From Pyrenula massariospora (Eukaryota > Ascomycota > Eurotiomycetes > Pyrenulales > Pyrenulaceae), in assembly GCA_021030905.1 (NCBI GenBank), contig JAGFMI010000009.1, positions 1,302,001 through 1,366,000 on the forward strand: DNA of 64,000 bases, written 5' to 3'. Below, one piece after another: positions 23,492 through 35,300 of this stretch. Both the position numbers and the translations under genes were made by a program. Below the pieces are notes generated by a model. It was not told the origin of the DNA and did not search any database. It worked only from the letters and a program-made list of their open reading frames with translations. Every line of letters begins with the position of its first letter. Within the stretch, counting starts at the first letter, position 1.

Positions 23492-23986
23492 GACGCAAAG
23501 ACCTAGATACCTAGTAGATGAGACGAAGTTTATTATGGAAGAATCATGTTTTGAAATAGAAAAGAAATATATGCTGAGATTTGAGAGTCCGAGAAAATCG
23601 AAGTGTGTAATTGCTGGTGTGGAGTGTCGAGACGCCATCGATTGTTCCTGGTCCGCCTCATGCGGAACATAATGGTCGAATGCAGCTAGCCTCGGGGCTT
23701 GGACGGTGGCAGGACAGACGGCCTGTGATTGCACATCACGTGATCGTCTACTCTTGCTGCTTCCCCTAAGCAGGCACTCCAGGTGGGCTTGAAACCTTTC
23801 CGTAGGGAAAGTTGAGTCTATACACTGCGTCTTGCGGTGACCCCTGTGTCTAATTCATCATCACCAAAGACGTCTATGCTAGCTACTTTGGCAGCCGCAC
23901 TCAAAGACTGGAATAGCCGCGCCGAGGGTACAGCTAGAAAACACAGCCCTTTCACCACACCCAGGGGGCAGCTACATCCCTGGCTC
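23492..23986. other. Tandem intergenic region
   Basis: 495 bp between the start of the DUF3712 gene and the stop of the M1 aminopeptidase, both on the minus strand. It is presumably the DUF3712 promoter. Nothing specific is seen. Confidence 0.5.
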
Positions 23987-26952
23987 TTACAGCTTGCTCT
24001 CATCTGAACTAGCCGATACGTATCCTTTTCGATCTAGCCATTCTTTCACATCGTTCCGATCACGATTAACCCAATTAGCTTTGACCTGGACGCCTTCGAT
24101 GCTCTTCGCAATGGCCTTGTCATAACCCTATCCACGTGTGAGTGCCCTGTCAAGCATAGTCTCCTGATTTAGATACTCACCTTGGTGTCTTTATCTTTGA
24201 AAAATTCCTCAATACGCCGGATATGCTCCACCTTCGTAAAGCTTGCTGCACATGACTGAATAACCGAACTCAACATCGTGCCAGAGGGCGGTAGTTTCTT
24301 CAGAATCTCCGGCCACTGCTCAACCATCCAACGAAACTTCGCTTCGATACCTTCTGCGTGTACCCTCAAGCCCGAAAGTGGGAGATAGAGATCCTGATTC
24401 TTGACGTCTCCACTGTTCAGTGTGGCAATGGTCTTCTGAATGAGCTCTGGACTCTTCGACCTCCCTAGAGCGCGTAGAGCTGAATTCTTTTCGTCAGCCA
24501 TTGGGGCGTTGAGATATCTGTGCCACACAGCCTCCCAATCCCTCGCTTCACCATACTGTACCACAATTGAGAAGATAGCCCCTCGAATGTTTGGATGGAT
24601 AGCGCCTTGGTCGCCCGCGATGTACCTTGCAAACATTTCACGTGCCGCTGCGATGACCTCCTTATCCCCGCTCAGTCCAGAAGCACCAAAGAGTATAGCT
24701 TTGAGTTGGCTTAAATTGTAGCTCTCACCTTCGGGGAAATCCCAGCCTAACTCGTGCGCTTTCGTACTGCTCAATTTCAGCGTGAAGCGTTCGAGAGCGT
24801 CTTGTGTGTCGTGACCCTCGAACGCCCAAGCCGCACGGACAGCATCGATACGACTGAGCAACTCTGCCCACACAACAAACTCTGTCTCCGAGTCAAACGC
24901 CTGGAGAAGTGAAAGAACACCCGACGTCTTCGAATATCCGGACACTGACAGGGCGCCGGCATCGGCGATCATGCCTGCCCTATCTTCGGTGCTTAACAGG
25001 CCCTTCTTAGCTGCTTGACCTAGTTTTTCAAGTCTTGACGGAGAGTAGGCCGTCCGGTATATGCCGTCGTGATCCGCATTCAGTTTGAAGAATTCCGTAT
25101 CAGGAACTTGGAGTTCTACCTCGCGCTCCGTCAGTAATAGGTCATGCTGAATTCCATTCTTTGTCTTTAGACCTAGCATAACAGGATAGATGGTTTGGTC
25201 TTCTTCGTCCTTGACATCGCCTGTCCGTAAGAAACGGTTTTGCTTGACTAAGATGGATTTCTTTTCGGGCTTTTCAGCCACTGACACGACGGGAAAGCCA
25301 ACTTTCTTTGTCCAACTTTCCATTACCTTCGGAACGTCTTTTCCGCTAGCGTCACTAAGAGATGCCCAAAGGTCACTGGTCTGCGTATTCCCATAAGCGT
25401 GCTTCTTCAAATATCGCCTGACACCTTCAAGGAATGTCTCTTCTCCCAGCCATTTTGAGATCATTCGAAGCACAGAAGATCCCTTCGAATAAGAGATGGC
25501 GTCAAAGATTTGGTTCAGTTCGTCGACTCTTGTTACGGGAACTTCGACAGGATGGCTGCTACGCAAAGAGTCCAACGCTAATGCACTCTGGAGATTGTCA
25601 ATCACGTATGTTTCCCATACCTTCCACTCTGGGTAGAAAGCGTTGCACGAGTACCAAGACATCCAGGTAGCAAATCCTTCATTTAGCCAAAGCCCTTCCC
25701 AGAAATCCATCGTCACCAAGTTACCGAACCACTGATGGGCTAACTCGTGCTGGACAACTTCCGCAACTCGTTCTTTTTGGGCAGTGCTACTGGACTTTTC
25801 GTTTATGAGGAGATCAACCACACGATATGTTACGAGACCCCAGTTCTCCATTGCGCCTGATGCAAAGTCTGGAATGGCAACCATGTCCATCTTTGGGAGA
25901 GGGTATTCGCTATCAAAAGTCTTCTCGTAAAAGGCAAGCGTTCTCGCAGCTAAATCGACGGAAAACTGACCGTGCTCGATCTTTTGATCCAGTGTCGCCC
26001 ACGTTGTGATGGGCACTCGGAACTTGTCAGTAGATATAGACTTCAATTTGCCAACAATAAATGCAACAAGGTAGGTTGACATCACTGGTGTAGTATTGAA
26101 CTTGACGAGTTTTCGCTTGGCCCCAGTCATCTTTGAATCGACAATTTTCTCCGAGGCAACGTCCATGTTGCTGAGGCAAGTCATTTCTTGATCCGCAATC
26201 AGAGTCACTGTGAACTTGGCTTTTAGCCCCGGCTCATCCCAGCACGGGAAGGCTTGTCTTGCGTCTGTTGCTTCCATTTGGGATGCTGCAATATACCCTG
26301 TACTTCCATCCTTCTCTTTGTAGGAAGATCTGTAGAAGCCGGCCATGTCATCATTGAGCTTGCCCGTGAACGTCTGTCGAAGCTGTACCTTGGATCCGGA
26401 TGGTATGCTCTTGTCTAGCTCTATGTGCGTAATCTGCTTCGCCTGATCGTAAGACAGCTTGGGTGCGTCGGAAACCGTTGAGCCACCAGAGGTGACGGAG
26501 GTTGTGTGTATGTCAAGGTTCAAGGTGTTCAGAGATATTGTCTTTGATTCCTCGACAACGTCAAGATCTATTGTCACGCTACCATCAAAGGTGAAGTTCT
26601 GAAAATTCGGCTCTAGAGCAAGATCGTAGTGTGTGGGAACGACATTGGCAGGTAACACTTCGCGCTGCGCCTTGATGTGCGTTCCGCCGTCAGTACCCTC
26701 CAGCCCATGCGAGCGGCACATTCTCATGCAGGAGCACGTCCTTATCTGAGAGGAGGAAAGCTTCCAAGGTCGGAGGGTTTTCTGTAGGCGAGATGGCGTT
26801 GAGAGGGTGGGAACGCTGCGATTCCAGCTTTTGACCAGATAGGAGTGGGCGGTAGGGAAAGTAAATGAATGCAATAGTCTTGAGGAAGTGGTCCGAGGTC
26901 GTAACGGCCGTGAAAAGCTCCGACGAAGCTGAATTAAAGGAATGTTTCGCAT
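23987..26952 (-). CDS. M1 zinc aminopeptidase (Ape2/Aap1 type)
   Basis: Gluzincin that removes N-terminal residues from peptides. It has two exons, 26952-24181 and 24127-23987, with a GTGAGT...GATAG intron, for 970 aa. M1 hallmarks are in order: the GAMENWG exopeptidase motif (about 364), HELAHQWFGN (about 401) with the third zinc ligand in NEGFATW about 19 residues later, and the stabilising Tyr in ISYSKGSSV. The N-terminal saddle starts at LPANVVPTHYDLALEP (about residue 100), and the ERAP1-C-like helical domain fills the second half. The first about 60 residues (MRNIPLIQLRRSFSRPLRPR...) are Arg/Ser-rich without acidic residues, like a mitochondrial presequence. A second in-frame start lies at MRMCRSHGLEG. 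The last exon ends DESKL, a canonical peroxisomal PTS1. Dual or alternative targeting is therefore possible. A longer start at 27066 is less likely. Confidence 0.93.
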
Positions 26953-28129
26953 GGAGTAAGGATCAAAGCTAAAGAGAAGGATGGGGCAAGCTTTTGGTGA
27001 AGCCCTCGGCGGAGGGAGTAACGAGCGGAGGGCCGGCCGGGGGAGGGGGGGAGAACTCTGACACAAGCAATGAAAGGCAAAAAGAACGTCCTAGTCAACC
27101 CCCAGCGGCAAATGGGAGGCACTGCTTACGGCGTCGAATGCTACGTGCGCTGGTGAAGAAAAAATTATGGCCGTATTTAGCAACAGGAGAGGTTGAGGGG
27201 TAGCTCGCTCTGGTTACGCCGGCTCGAGCTTGGGGGGACGATCGATGCCTGTAGATGACCTGCAGGGCTTCTGCATCACCCACCCTCGCCGCGGAAGGTC
27301 TGCCGCGCACACGGCCTCAAACGCCGTTTCAAGATGCAGCAGACCTTCCCTCTGCCCTCCACGCAAGTCAGTCCTCACAACCAGTCCTGACCCCCCGAGT
27401 TCCATGGACCGGTCCTGTCTGTCAGAGCGGCTGTACGTCGCGCCACTTGCAAGAGGAAGCATCGATTTATGCCAGCTGTTTGAGGTGTTCATGGCGAATC
27501 CCATCCATGAAGCACCATAGAAGTGTGGCACATCCTACGCACGAAATGCAGACCTTGTCTTTCGTCTGACACCTGGCCACCCAATAGTTTCTCAACTGTG
27601 ACGGACTTCTCAAGCGGTGCGGAGTCTATGAAGGCTCACTTTATGGTTAGCACTGCCAAAAGTAGGAGGTCGTGAAAAAGTCCTTCTGGTGGCAATTCGG
27701 AGTCAATTACCGCGCTGACGCCGAAACGCTCGCCTCCCAAGAATGTAACCGGCATCGGGTGCGGATGCCCAATTGGCTTCACAAGCTCAGTGAAGCGCTG
27801 CAGTCATCAACGTTACACTTTAGGGCGTTATGTACTACCCGTATCACAGGATGCAAAGCTCGTCTTGCGGTAACGACACTCGCGCGCATGAGATGACGTG
27901 CACTGCAGGTGGTTGCCGCAGTAACCGCAGCGACAATCGCTTGCCCCCGCCCTCAGCAAACTCTCGTCGCGTAACTCTGTATTGACCGCAAGCCCAGTGT
28001 CCTTCTCCTCATGAAATGCAGGTATCTACTTGATCATTGGCTCAAGAGCATTTATATCATAGCAAGAACGAATTTCTCCAGCAAGCCTTCTCTGGAACGA
28101 GAAAGTATTTGACCAGAAGCCGATTAACC
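26953..28129. other. Divergent intergenic region
   Basis: About 1.2 kb between the aminopeptidase (-) and the disordered protein (+). Only short unrecognised ORFs on both strands. Shared promoter region; nothing specific seen. Confidence 0.5.
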
Positions 28130-29917
28130 ATGTCTCGCGTAACGCGTGCAGCTTCACGGGCGGGTAAGGTCGACCTCTACGATCAAGAGAATTTCAGTTC
28201 TTCCATCGCCCAAAAGACAAAGTCCACCACGGTCGCAAACAAAGATCGCTCAATTCTGGGTGAAATAGGCGCCAATGACACTCCGCAATCTGCCATTTAT
28301 GCTGTTGGAACAGGGAACGCAAAAGCGGTGAAAAGGACTGGCGCATCTAAGGGAAAGGGCCAGAAAGACAAATCCACGCTACAACGTTTAAACCTACAGA
28401 ATATGGGTGATGATGATAGTGGTGAACCGCAAGGTGAAGGTAACATCCAAGACAACCCCCAAAGTGTCCCGCGAAACATTGGCCCCACCTCGGATGACGA
28501 TGAAACACTTGGAGATGAAGCAAACCTCGGTCAGGGGAACAATGGGTCAAACAACAATGCCGTCCCCGCACCACACATCGCAGCGGGAGATCCATCAACG
28601 CTCATCTCTCCACTGTCGAATACTCCACCATCATCTCGATCCGATAGCTCCTTCAAAGCCATGACAGAGAAGACTCCGAAGTTTGACCCGTTAGTACACG
28701 ACCGGCCAGTTGTCAATAGCGCCGAGGCTATGGAGGGTACAGGGAATGACTCTTTCGAACAAGAGATACACTCAAGAACGCCCGCTAGGTCTATTACCCT
28801 GGGCCGCGAAAACTCCCACAGCAGCCTCGAACCCGAGCCTGACTCCTTCGTCGACCAAATCAAGTCGCGGTCTCCAGCAAAGTCTGCCCCGGCCGTTGCA
28901 GACTCTATAGACGCTCTGGATGCGTTGGAAGATGAGATCGAACGTGTTACAGAAGGCTTACCGAACCTAAAAGACGAAGCTCTAAAGTCACCTCTGAGCC
29001 TCAATAGTACTTCAAAGCCGCCCAGCTCTCTCGGCCCTGGCAGGACCAGACAGAGCCCATCGCGCGTTGCTAACACGTCCCGGAAAACGACTCGTCCCAT
29101 ATCTACCGGCACTGCTTCGAAAACCCAGCGTGGATCTTCTCCAGCCAAATCCCGCGTATCCAGTGTCGGTAACAATCCAGACCGCAGAACCACCATCTCT
29201 ACGCGTAAGCCCGCCTTCGTTCCTTCCAAGTCCGATAAGATCCCAACGCGCCCTACATTCACCCTACCAGGCGAAGCCATTTCCACCAGGCAAAAAGCTG
29301 AACGAGAGGAACGCTTCAAACGTGAAGAAGAAGCGCTTCGTCAGCGCCGCGAATTCAAAGCCCGCCCGGTGCGTCTCAGCGGCGTGCTTCCTGCTCGAGA
29401 GAATGCTGCTTCTCGAGCTCGTGCGAGCCTAGCCAAGCAACCTACAACCTACAATACCAACGAGAAGACAAAAGAGAACACTGGGCCAAGGCAGAGGACC
29501 GTTCCATCCCCAAAGCGACCATCATCCGTCGTGCTTCCTACCAAATCATTTACTATACGGCCTCCTCGACCGTCGTCCTCTGCCGCAGTTGGCCCCCATC
29601 GGTCTCGCAACCAGACAAATCCTACCCGCTCCTCGAGCACTAGCACAAGTACCAATACCACATTCTCGATCCCAGGGACTAATATCAACGCCCCGCTTCC
29701 TCCGAAAGCTCGTGCCAAAGAGATGGTTGAGCGTGACAAGGCCGAAAGTCAAGACAGATGCCAAGAACGAAAGGGAAAGGAAGAGGCCGCGAAAAAGGCG
29801 AGGGCGGAGGCTGCGCAGAGGGGACGGCTGGCTAGTCGAGAGTGGGCAGAGAAGCAGAAGAGGAAGAAAGAGATGGCGGCAGCAAGGCTGAATGGTGGCC
29901 CTACCGGGAAGCCTTGA
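28130..29917 (+). CDS. Basic, largely disordered protein of unknown function
   Basis: 595 aa, no intron detected. The start was chosen at MSRVTRAASRAGKVDLYDQENF; the frame is open further to 28037, but that part is less ordered. Most of the protein is Ser/Pro/Thr/Arg-rich and predicted by eye to be disordered, with several Ser-Pro-Ala-Lys/Arg sites that could be kinase targets. Two segments look constrained. One is FTLPGEAISTRQKAEREERF followed by a Glu/Arg helix and EFKARPVRLS (about residues 385-440). The other is a C-terminal highly charged helix (KARAKEMVERDKAESQDRC through QKRKKEMAAARL). This resembles fungal nuclear, microtubule-associated or spindle-type proteins in composition only. 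No domain is recognised. Confidence 0.8.
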   Translation: MSRVTRAASRAGKVDLYDQENFSSSIAQKTKSTTVANKDRSILGEIGANDTPQSAIYAVGTGNAKAVKRTGASKGKGQKDKSTLQRLNLQNMGDDDSGEPQGEGNIQDNPQSVPRNIGPTSDDDETLGDEANLGQGNNGSNNNAVPAPHIAAGDPSTLISPLSNTPPSSRSDSSFKAMTEKTPKFDPLVHDRPVVNSAEAMEGTGNDSFEQEIHSRTPARSITLGRENSHSSLEPEPDSFVDQIKSRSPAKSAPAVADSIDALDALEDEIERVTEGLPNLKDEALKSPLSLNSTSKPPSSLGPGRTRQSPSRVANTSRKTTRPISTGTASKTQRGSSPAKSRVSSVGNNPDRRTTISTRKPAFVPSKSDKIPTRPTFTLPGEAISTRQKAEREERFKREEEALRQRREFKARPVRLSGVLPARENAASRARASLAKQPTTYNTNEKTKENTGPRQRTVPSPKRPSSVVLPTKSFTIRPPRPSSSAAVGPHRSRNQTNPTRSSSTSTSTNTTFSIPGTNINAPLPPKARAKEMVERDKAESQDRCQERKGKEEAAKKARAEAAQRGRLASREWAEKQKRKKEMAAARLNGGPTGKP

Positions 29918-32900
29918 GGATGCCTTTCTGGGTTTCGCCGCGATGACGTTGGGAATATGACAGAAATGAGATGACACGAATTTGGTTTGGTGGTACTTTC
30001 TAAGTATTGCCGCTTGGAGACAAAACCACAACTAACCGGAATTAGAGCTCGTGATGGCAAGGCGTAATGGGGGGATTAATGCCTCCGTTTGTTTCGTTTG
30101 TTCAAAAGATACCAAGTGACTACAATGGGCGGCTTGACGGGGAGGTCTCCTACATTGAAGGGTGCGCAAACTGGCGCTGTCGCACGAATGGATTGACTAA
30201 CTGAATGATGCGACGCATGTCACAAAGAGCATGAAAGCAGAGCAATGCTATCACCTTGTACACATGAATTATTTACCCTCTGAATACCTTATCCTTCATC
30301 ATAGAGCTATGTTTGTAGATAACATCGCAATCAGTGCAGTGCAAGCTGGTATAGTAGATACCAGTGAACATTAGATGTGAGCATGGAGCTCATCACACAT
30401 CCAATCGTTAAGTTGACTGGTTGACCACTAGCTCAGCCAATAAGGATGGATCCACATGAAGGAATGGGCCATTAGTACATCTATGTTTGTGGAACCGAAC
30501 GGAATCCCACGAAACAGGATAATTATATACGAGGCTATTTTTTAGGTTCTATCGTAATCGATAGAGACCAATGGCCGGTGATTCTGAGGCAGGCGAAATC
30601 AAACCTATCTTGGCGAGTCGCAGTTTCGATCGAAATAATCATGCTGCCTGTTCTAACATAATTTAGACGGGTGCGCTGTGTGAAGGTGAACTGGTCTCTT
30701 ACTAGGCGATATCATCATTGATTCAATGCTATGCCATTACGAAATGGGTTTGGATGTGAAGAGGAGGAGACTTTACTTGCACGCGTTGGTTATAATCTTG
30801 GGAACTACGCAAAAGATGCATCGCTCACGGGAGCTGGAAGAGAACCGAGAGAGAGATCAAATCTATGGTCCTTAAACTCGAGTAATTCGATTAGTCGACG
30901 AGACAACTTCAACTATCTTCAGAGCGACGGTGAATAATAGCGCCTAGACAGCCGATAACCACAAGTATAATGCAAAGAGTCTGTGCCGCTTACACTAGAA
31001 ACACAATTGAGAAACATTGAACAGACTTTCAGTGGATGCAAGCATACAACCTCAAAAGAATGACGGCAATTCCTGAAAAGAATGCCTGGCTCCTAGGAAT
31101 CAGGCGGCTTACGCTCAGTGCTGGCTCCATAATCATATCTAAAAATCTAAATAGCCATAGAGGTAAACAGACTCAGTGGTGTTTTAATCTAGGCTGCTTT
31201 CTTGATCTTGAATGCCTTTGAGGGGCGACGCGCCTGCACCGGCTATCCACTGCGCATATCATATAAAGCAACGTGTTAAGAGCGTGAGGACAAAGACGGT
31301 ATAAGGATGATGTGCAAGTGTACGATAAAGGAAGCACACATAGACTAACCGACATGTGAAGGAGCAAAGAAGGGTTAGAAAACACAAAAGGCCAGGGGAA
31401 AGAAACGGGAATTTCACATGGCATTATAGAAGGAATTCGTGTAGATCGTTTCGTAGTCGTCCAAAGAAGGAGGGGTTTATCGCAGATCGGCGTTGCGTAA
31501 GTAGGATGACGTTTTTGAGGTGAACCAAGTTGTCAATCTCCCATTTGTCAGGAAGGATTCGCCAATAAATTGAGATCTGCCAAGGCAGCAAACAGCAAAG
31601 GGTCTCTTGTTGTACACAATCACACAAGGAGAAGGGGGACGGCAGAGCTCCCAGATCTAGCCTTAATCCAGTGCGGTTCGCCGCGAACATGGCTGGCGTG
31701 GACGCTAGGAGGCTTCTTGCCTGGCGTGGGCATCGTCAGTCTGTGAGCGTTCTAGACGGACAGACTAACGAGTAGGATGGGTTGGGTGAACGAAATGAAA
31801 AGCCTCCCAGACAAGAATACTATAATTGCCTAAAGCATCCATGGGTTGAGTCGTAAATTGCTCAGATGGTTACTTGCACCAAAGTGGCCACGAAGGGCTC
31901 AGGTTTCCTAGTGAGCTGAAAACCCTGTCCGTAGCCTAAGTTGGGGCCTTCTCCTGTAAGGCAATATCATTCATGCGTCGCGCAAAAAGAGCGATGTCTC
32001 ATTAACCGTGAGAGTCGGGTAAGCGTATCTATGCACATATTGCATACATTGGACGCTTGCACTCGTGCACAGATTGCCCGATGAGCGGTTTCTTCGGTCT
32101 TTTTTGATTGATATGACCTGCACCATGCAGAACGCTTTACATGCGAGGCCAGGGAACCGAAGAAGGCCGGGTCGTCCTTGATGCCCTGTCTGGGCAATTT
32201 CACTGTCGTCTATCCCCCACGAGTTTTGGCGAATCATGGGGAGCAGCTGGCACGGCAGCTTGCGTGAGCCACTCAGCGGCCAGGATGCCAATGGCGACGG
32301 TCCAGGAGTCCAAAGACCCCGTCATCGACGCCTAAGCCAGTAGTGTCCGGAGGTTTTGAGGACCGAGCGTCGGTTTTTTGCAGAAATGGTCTGCTTTGTT
32401 ACGCTTGAGGCAGTCGGCCGTCATAAGCGGGGAAGACACGGTATCAGCTGGCTAGTCACCAACAATGGTCCCTAGGCCAGATATGGGGAAGCACGCCGCG
32501 CAGATTATCAAGGTCTGGACGTATAGATGACCTGGGCGTCTCAGTGATCCGTACATTCAGCGAAGGAGTCGGAGGTGCGCGGCTTCGCGTTTGGGAGGGG
32601 CAGATCTTGTGGCTGCCGATCCTCGGAGCGTCTGATGAGACTCGCCGTCAGGCTGTCGCAATGCTCTGGGTTGTCAGAGGCATTTCAGATTGACGAGGGG
32701 GCACCACACGAGGGGCAAAGATCGTCCAGCATAACATAAACTTCAGCAGTCCACGCTGAGGGCCGGCGAGATGAGTTCATGGTGGCTCCTGATTGCAAGA
32801 CACAGGGATGATTAGACGGCCGTTCGGTAACCTGGGGTCAAGGGACAGGAGAGGGCGAGGACGAGGGTATGCGTGAAGTGTGGAGGGTCGAGGCGGGCTG

Positions 32901-33393
32901 AGTGGCCGGAGGTTGATGCGTTTGTGGGGAAGCTGGCGCCAGGTGAGGAATGGGCCCACTTGGCAGGCAATCATCCAAATCAACTGCTGGGGGCATCCCA
33001 ACACCACGCCGCATGCTGGGCAGTAGTAGCCGCCCTTGGTGCATGTGCCTCTCAACCCATCCCTCCCCCTCCAGTCCCTGGTCTGCACACTCACCACCCA
33101 TCCCACTCACGCCTCTATCTATCACGCTTTCTCCAATTCCCATATCAGTCTCCATCTCTCCCCCTCTCACATCCTTCACATTGAACAACCTGAACCTGTC
33201 CATACCCTCAAACTTCCCTCTCAGCTTTTGTCTGAGTGTCTCCGATATCTCCACCCATCGACCTGAGAAACCCTGGCTCGCCTCCATTCCTCAGTCTCAA
33301 AGCACTCCTCCCTCTTTTACCCCATTTCCTAGAGCACTGCTCGAAGAGTCCACTGGTCTACTCTGTTGTCTGACGCCAGTGATATCAAGAATC
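29918..33393. other. Long upstream region of the Ecl1-like gene
   Basis: About 3.5 kb with no supported gene. The last about 360 bp (33030-33390) are strongly C/T-biased on the plus strand, as in many fungal transcript leaders, and are open in frame with the Ecl1-like coding sequence back to 32950. The rest holds only short unrelated ORFs. Confidence 0.45.
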
Positions 33394-33882
33394 ATGGCTT
33401 GGTGCAACGACTTCTGCCTCGCGTGTGATCAGCAAACCTACGGCACTGCCTACTGCTCTCAAGTCTGCCGCCTGGCCGACCTTGAGATATCTTCGCCAAC
33501 TACTGAACCGCATTCCTCGAGTCCGCAGAATCATTCATCATTCCCTTTCCATACCTCTGGTCCATCAACCCACTATCCTCACAACATCTCCGCCCAAGAC
33601 ACTCACGGCATGAATACGACTGGCTCAACCAGATTATCCCGAAGCCAACCGACGTCACCACATTCCCTCTTTGGGAAGATCGTGTCCGAAGCTCAGTCCC
33701 AGAGTCATTGTCACGGCGGTGACGGGCTTTCCCCGTCCTCCTCACAGACGTCGCTCTCATCAATTCGAAGCAGCTCTTCTAATCGTAGCCGGTTGTCAGA
33801 GCAGACCAAGAACGAGCTCAAGTCATACACGCTGTCTTTCGACCAGACTCGACATCTCAAACGACAGAGGTCCCTTTACTAG
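33394..33882 (+). CDS. Ecl1-like life-span regulatory factor (small zinc protein)
   Basis: 162 aa, single exon. The N-terminus MAWCNDFCLACDQQT followed by AYCSQVCRLADLE carries the Cys arrangement C-x3-C-x2-C and C-x3-C of the Ecl1 family. Members of this family in fission yeast extend chronological life span and respond to sulphur or zinc shortage. The rest is Ser/His/Pro-rich and disordered, with a Ser-rich block (about residues 110-135) and a basic end (RHLKRQRSLY). The ATG at 33394 was chosen because family members begin a few residues before the first Cys. The frame continues open upstream to an ATG at 32950, so a 148-residue extension is formally possible but is low-complexity Pro/Ser. 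The gene sits alone in about 7 kb of otherwise empty DNA. Confidence 0.8.
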   Translation: MAWCNDFCLACDQQTYGTAYCSQVCRLADLEISSPTTEPHSSSPQNHSSFPFHTSGPSTHYPHNISAQDTHGMNTTGSTRLSRSQPTSPHSLFGKIVSEAQSQSHCHGGDGLSPSSSQTSLSSIRSSSSNRSRLSEQTKNELKSYTLSFDQTRHLKRQRSLY

Positions 33883-35278
33883 GGTCCACAGTGCATCTAC
33901 ATGATTTTCGATCTTACATCACTGCTTCGAGAAACCACCCATTCCTTCTCATCGTTCGATGCTACGTTTTTATCTTGACGAATCGCGGCGTTACTATGAC
34001 GTGGAAGTGTATATCAATTCGGGCAATACCGTGGGGTGATATCCATCAATACGATCATCTCCCGATCATTTTAGCTTCTATCAAAAGTGCTTTATGGCGT
34101 TTCGGAAATGCATGACGAGGTGGACGTCGTACTCGGCAGCTTAGGTGCTCGGCAGCGTCACGGCGACGTGGGTAAATGGGGCATTGTGGTATATGTAGCT
34201 TGGGGGTCTGAAACAGACAGACCGGAAGGGAATACAAGACTTGCATTCGTATCTGCAGCATTCTTGGCCACATATCCATGGGAAGGTGTTGAGACCTATA
34301 GGGCATGAGGCTAGAGATGATGGAGAGGTCAGGTGTGTATCTTGGGTGGGAGAAATGTATTGGAAGAGCACCTGGCCTCATCTCGTATCAACAATCTACG
34401 TAATATTTTTATCACTGTTCGCCAGCACCGGACGGTTCTTAAGAATCAAATACACGAGCAGGTTTGCAGTATGCACTGTGTCTCATAACCCCAGTCCGGC
34501 TAATTGGACAAGTTGAGACTCGATTGTTGTTTCAATACATCTTTCATTTAACGACACCGTCGGGCCGTCAGTGCGTGTTCAGGCCCACTACGGGCACCAT
34601 GAAGCCGGAGTGGGACAGGGACACGGCTATAATAGCACGTCATTCTTGCCAAATCTCCCCTTAGTCCAAGGCTACGGTCCCAATTGCCGGTGATGTTTTC
34701 TGCTTGTTCGGAGACCCTGCGGAAAACTCGAGCAGGAATGTCAAGATATCCAACAACCAGTGAGGACAGGAGCGTGAGCAACAGTGGCAAAATCTGCACG
34801 CACCCGCCACATGGGCACCCGCTGTTGGACGGATGGACAGGGGCACCGAGGCCATGTACCTGGATACTTCAGGTAATGCGCTATCTGGGGGATTCTGCAA
34901 GTGCTGGGATGTTGTGCGAGGCGCCTAACCTGCTTGGTCGGATGCACTTTGCTTGAAACCGTGCTTCCGGTGCGGAGGGATGATGATGATGACTGCGATA
35001 AGGGTCGGAAACAGGTCTACTAAGGCTTGTCGCTGATGTTGCGAAAGATGAAACGGGGGAGCCGGGACACCGGCGTGGAATCCGTGAGTTCGTCGCCGGA
35101 GCGGCTGGCAGAGGCGTCAGGAGTGCAAGTCTTGCGGGAGAACCAGGCTACAGCAATCTGGAGGACGTGTGTGAATGATCTCGCCATATAAGCACAGTTG
35201 AACAGCCGCCCGTCCATAGCTACTCCTAGTACCTACCTAAGATGCATCCCGTCTGGCTGCCTTTGCGATCTACCCAGT

Positions 35279-35300
35279 TACATAGGTACCTAGGTATGTA
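35279..35300. repeat. Near-palindromic TAGGTACCTAGGTA motif
   Basis: A 22-base imperfect inverted repeat centred on AGGTACCT. It has a partner CTAGTACCTACCTAAG at 35226-35241, 40 bp upstream. Such GGTACCTA strings are common as short dispersed repeats in ascomycete intergenic DNA; no function is claimed. Confidence 0.6.

Noticed and set aside
28531-29319. 262-codon minus-strand ORF in the disordered protein gene
   Set aside because: Shadow of the longer plus-strand frame; no domain.
32838-33287. Minus-strand ORF opposite the Ecl1-like leader
   Set aside because: Gly/Glu-rich complement of the pyrimidine-biased leader; no protein-like features.
34548-34799. ORF that begins like a secretion signal (QILPLLLTLLSSLVVG)
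   Set aside because: The frame opens with GTG and has no ATG before the hydrophobic stretch; the rest is unstructured and no partner exon was found.
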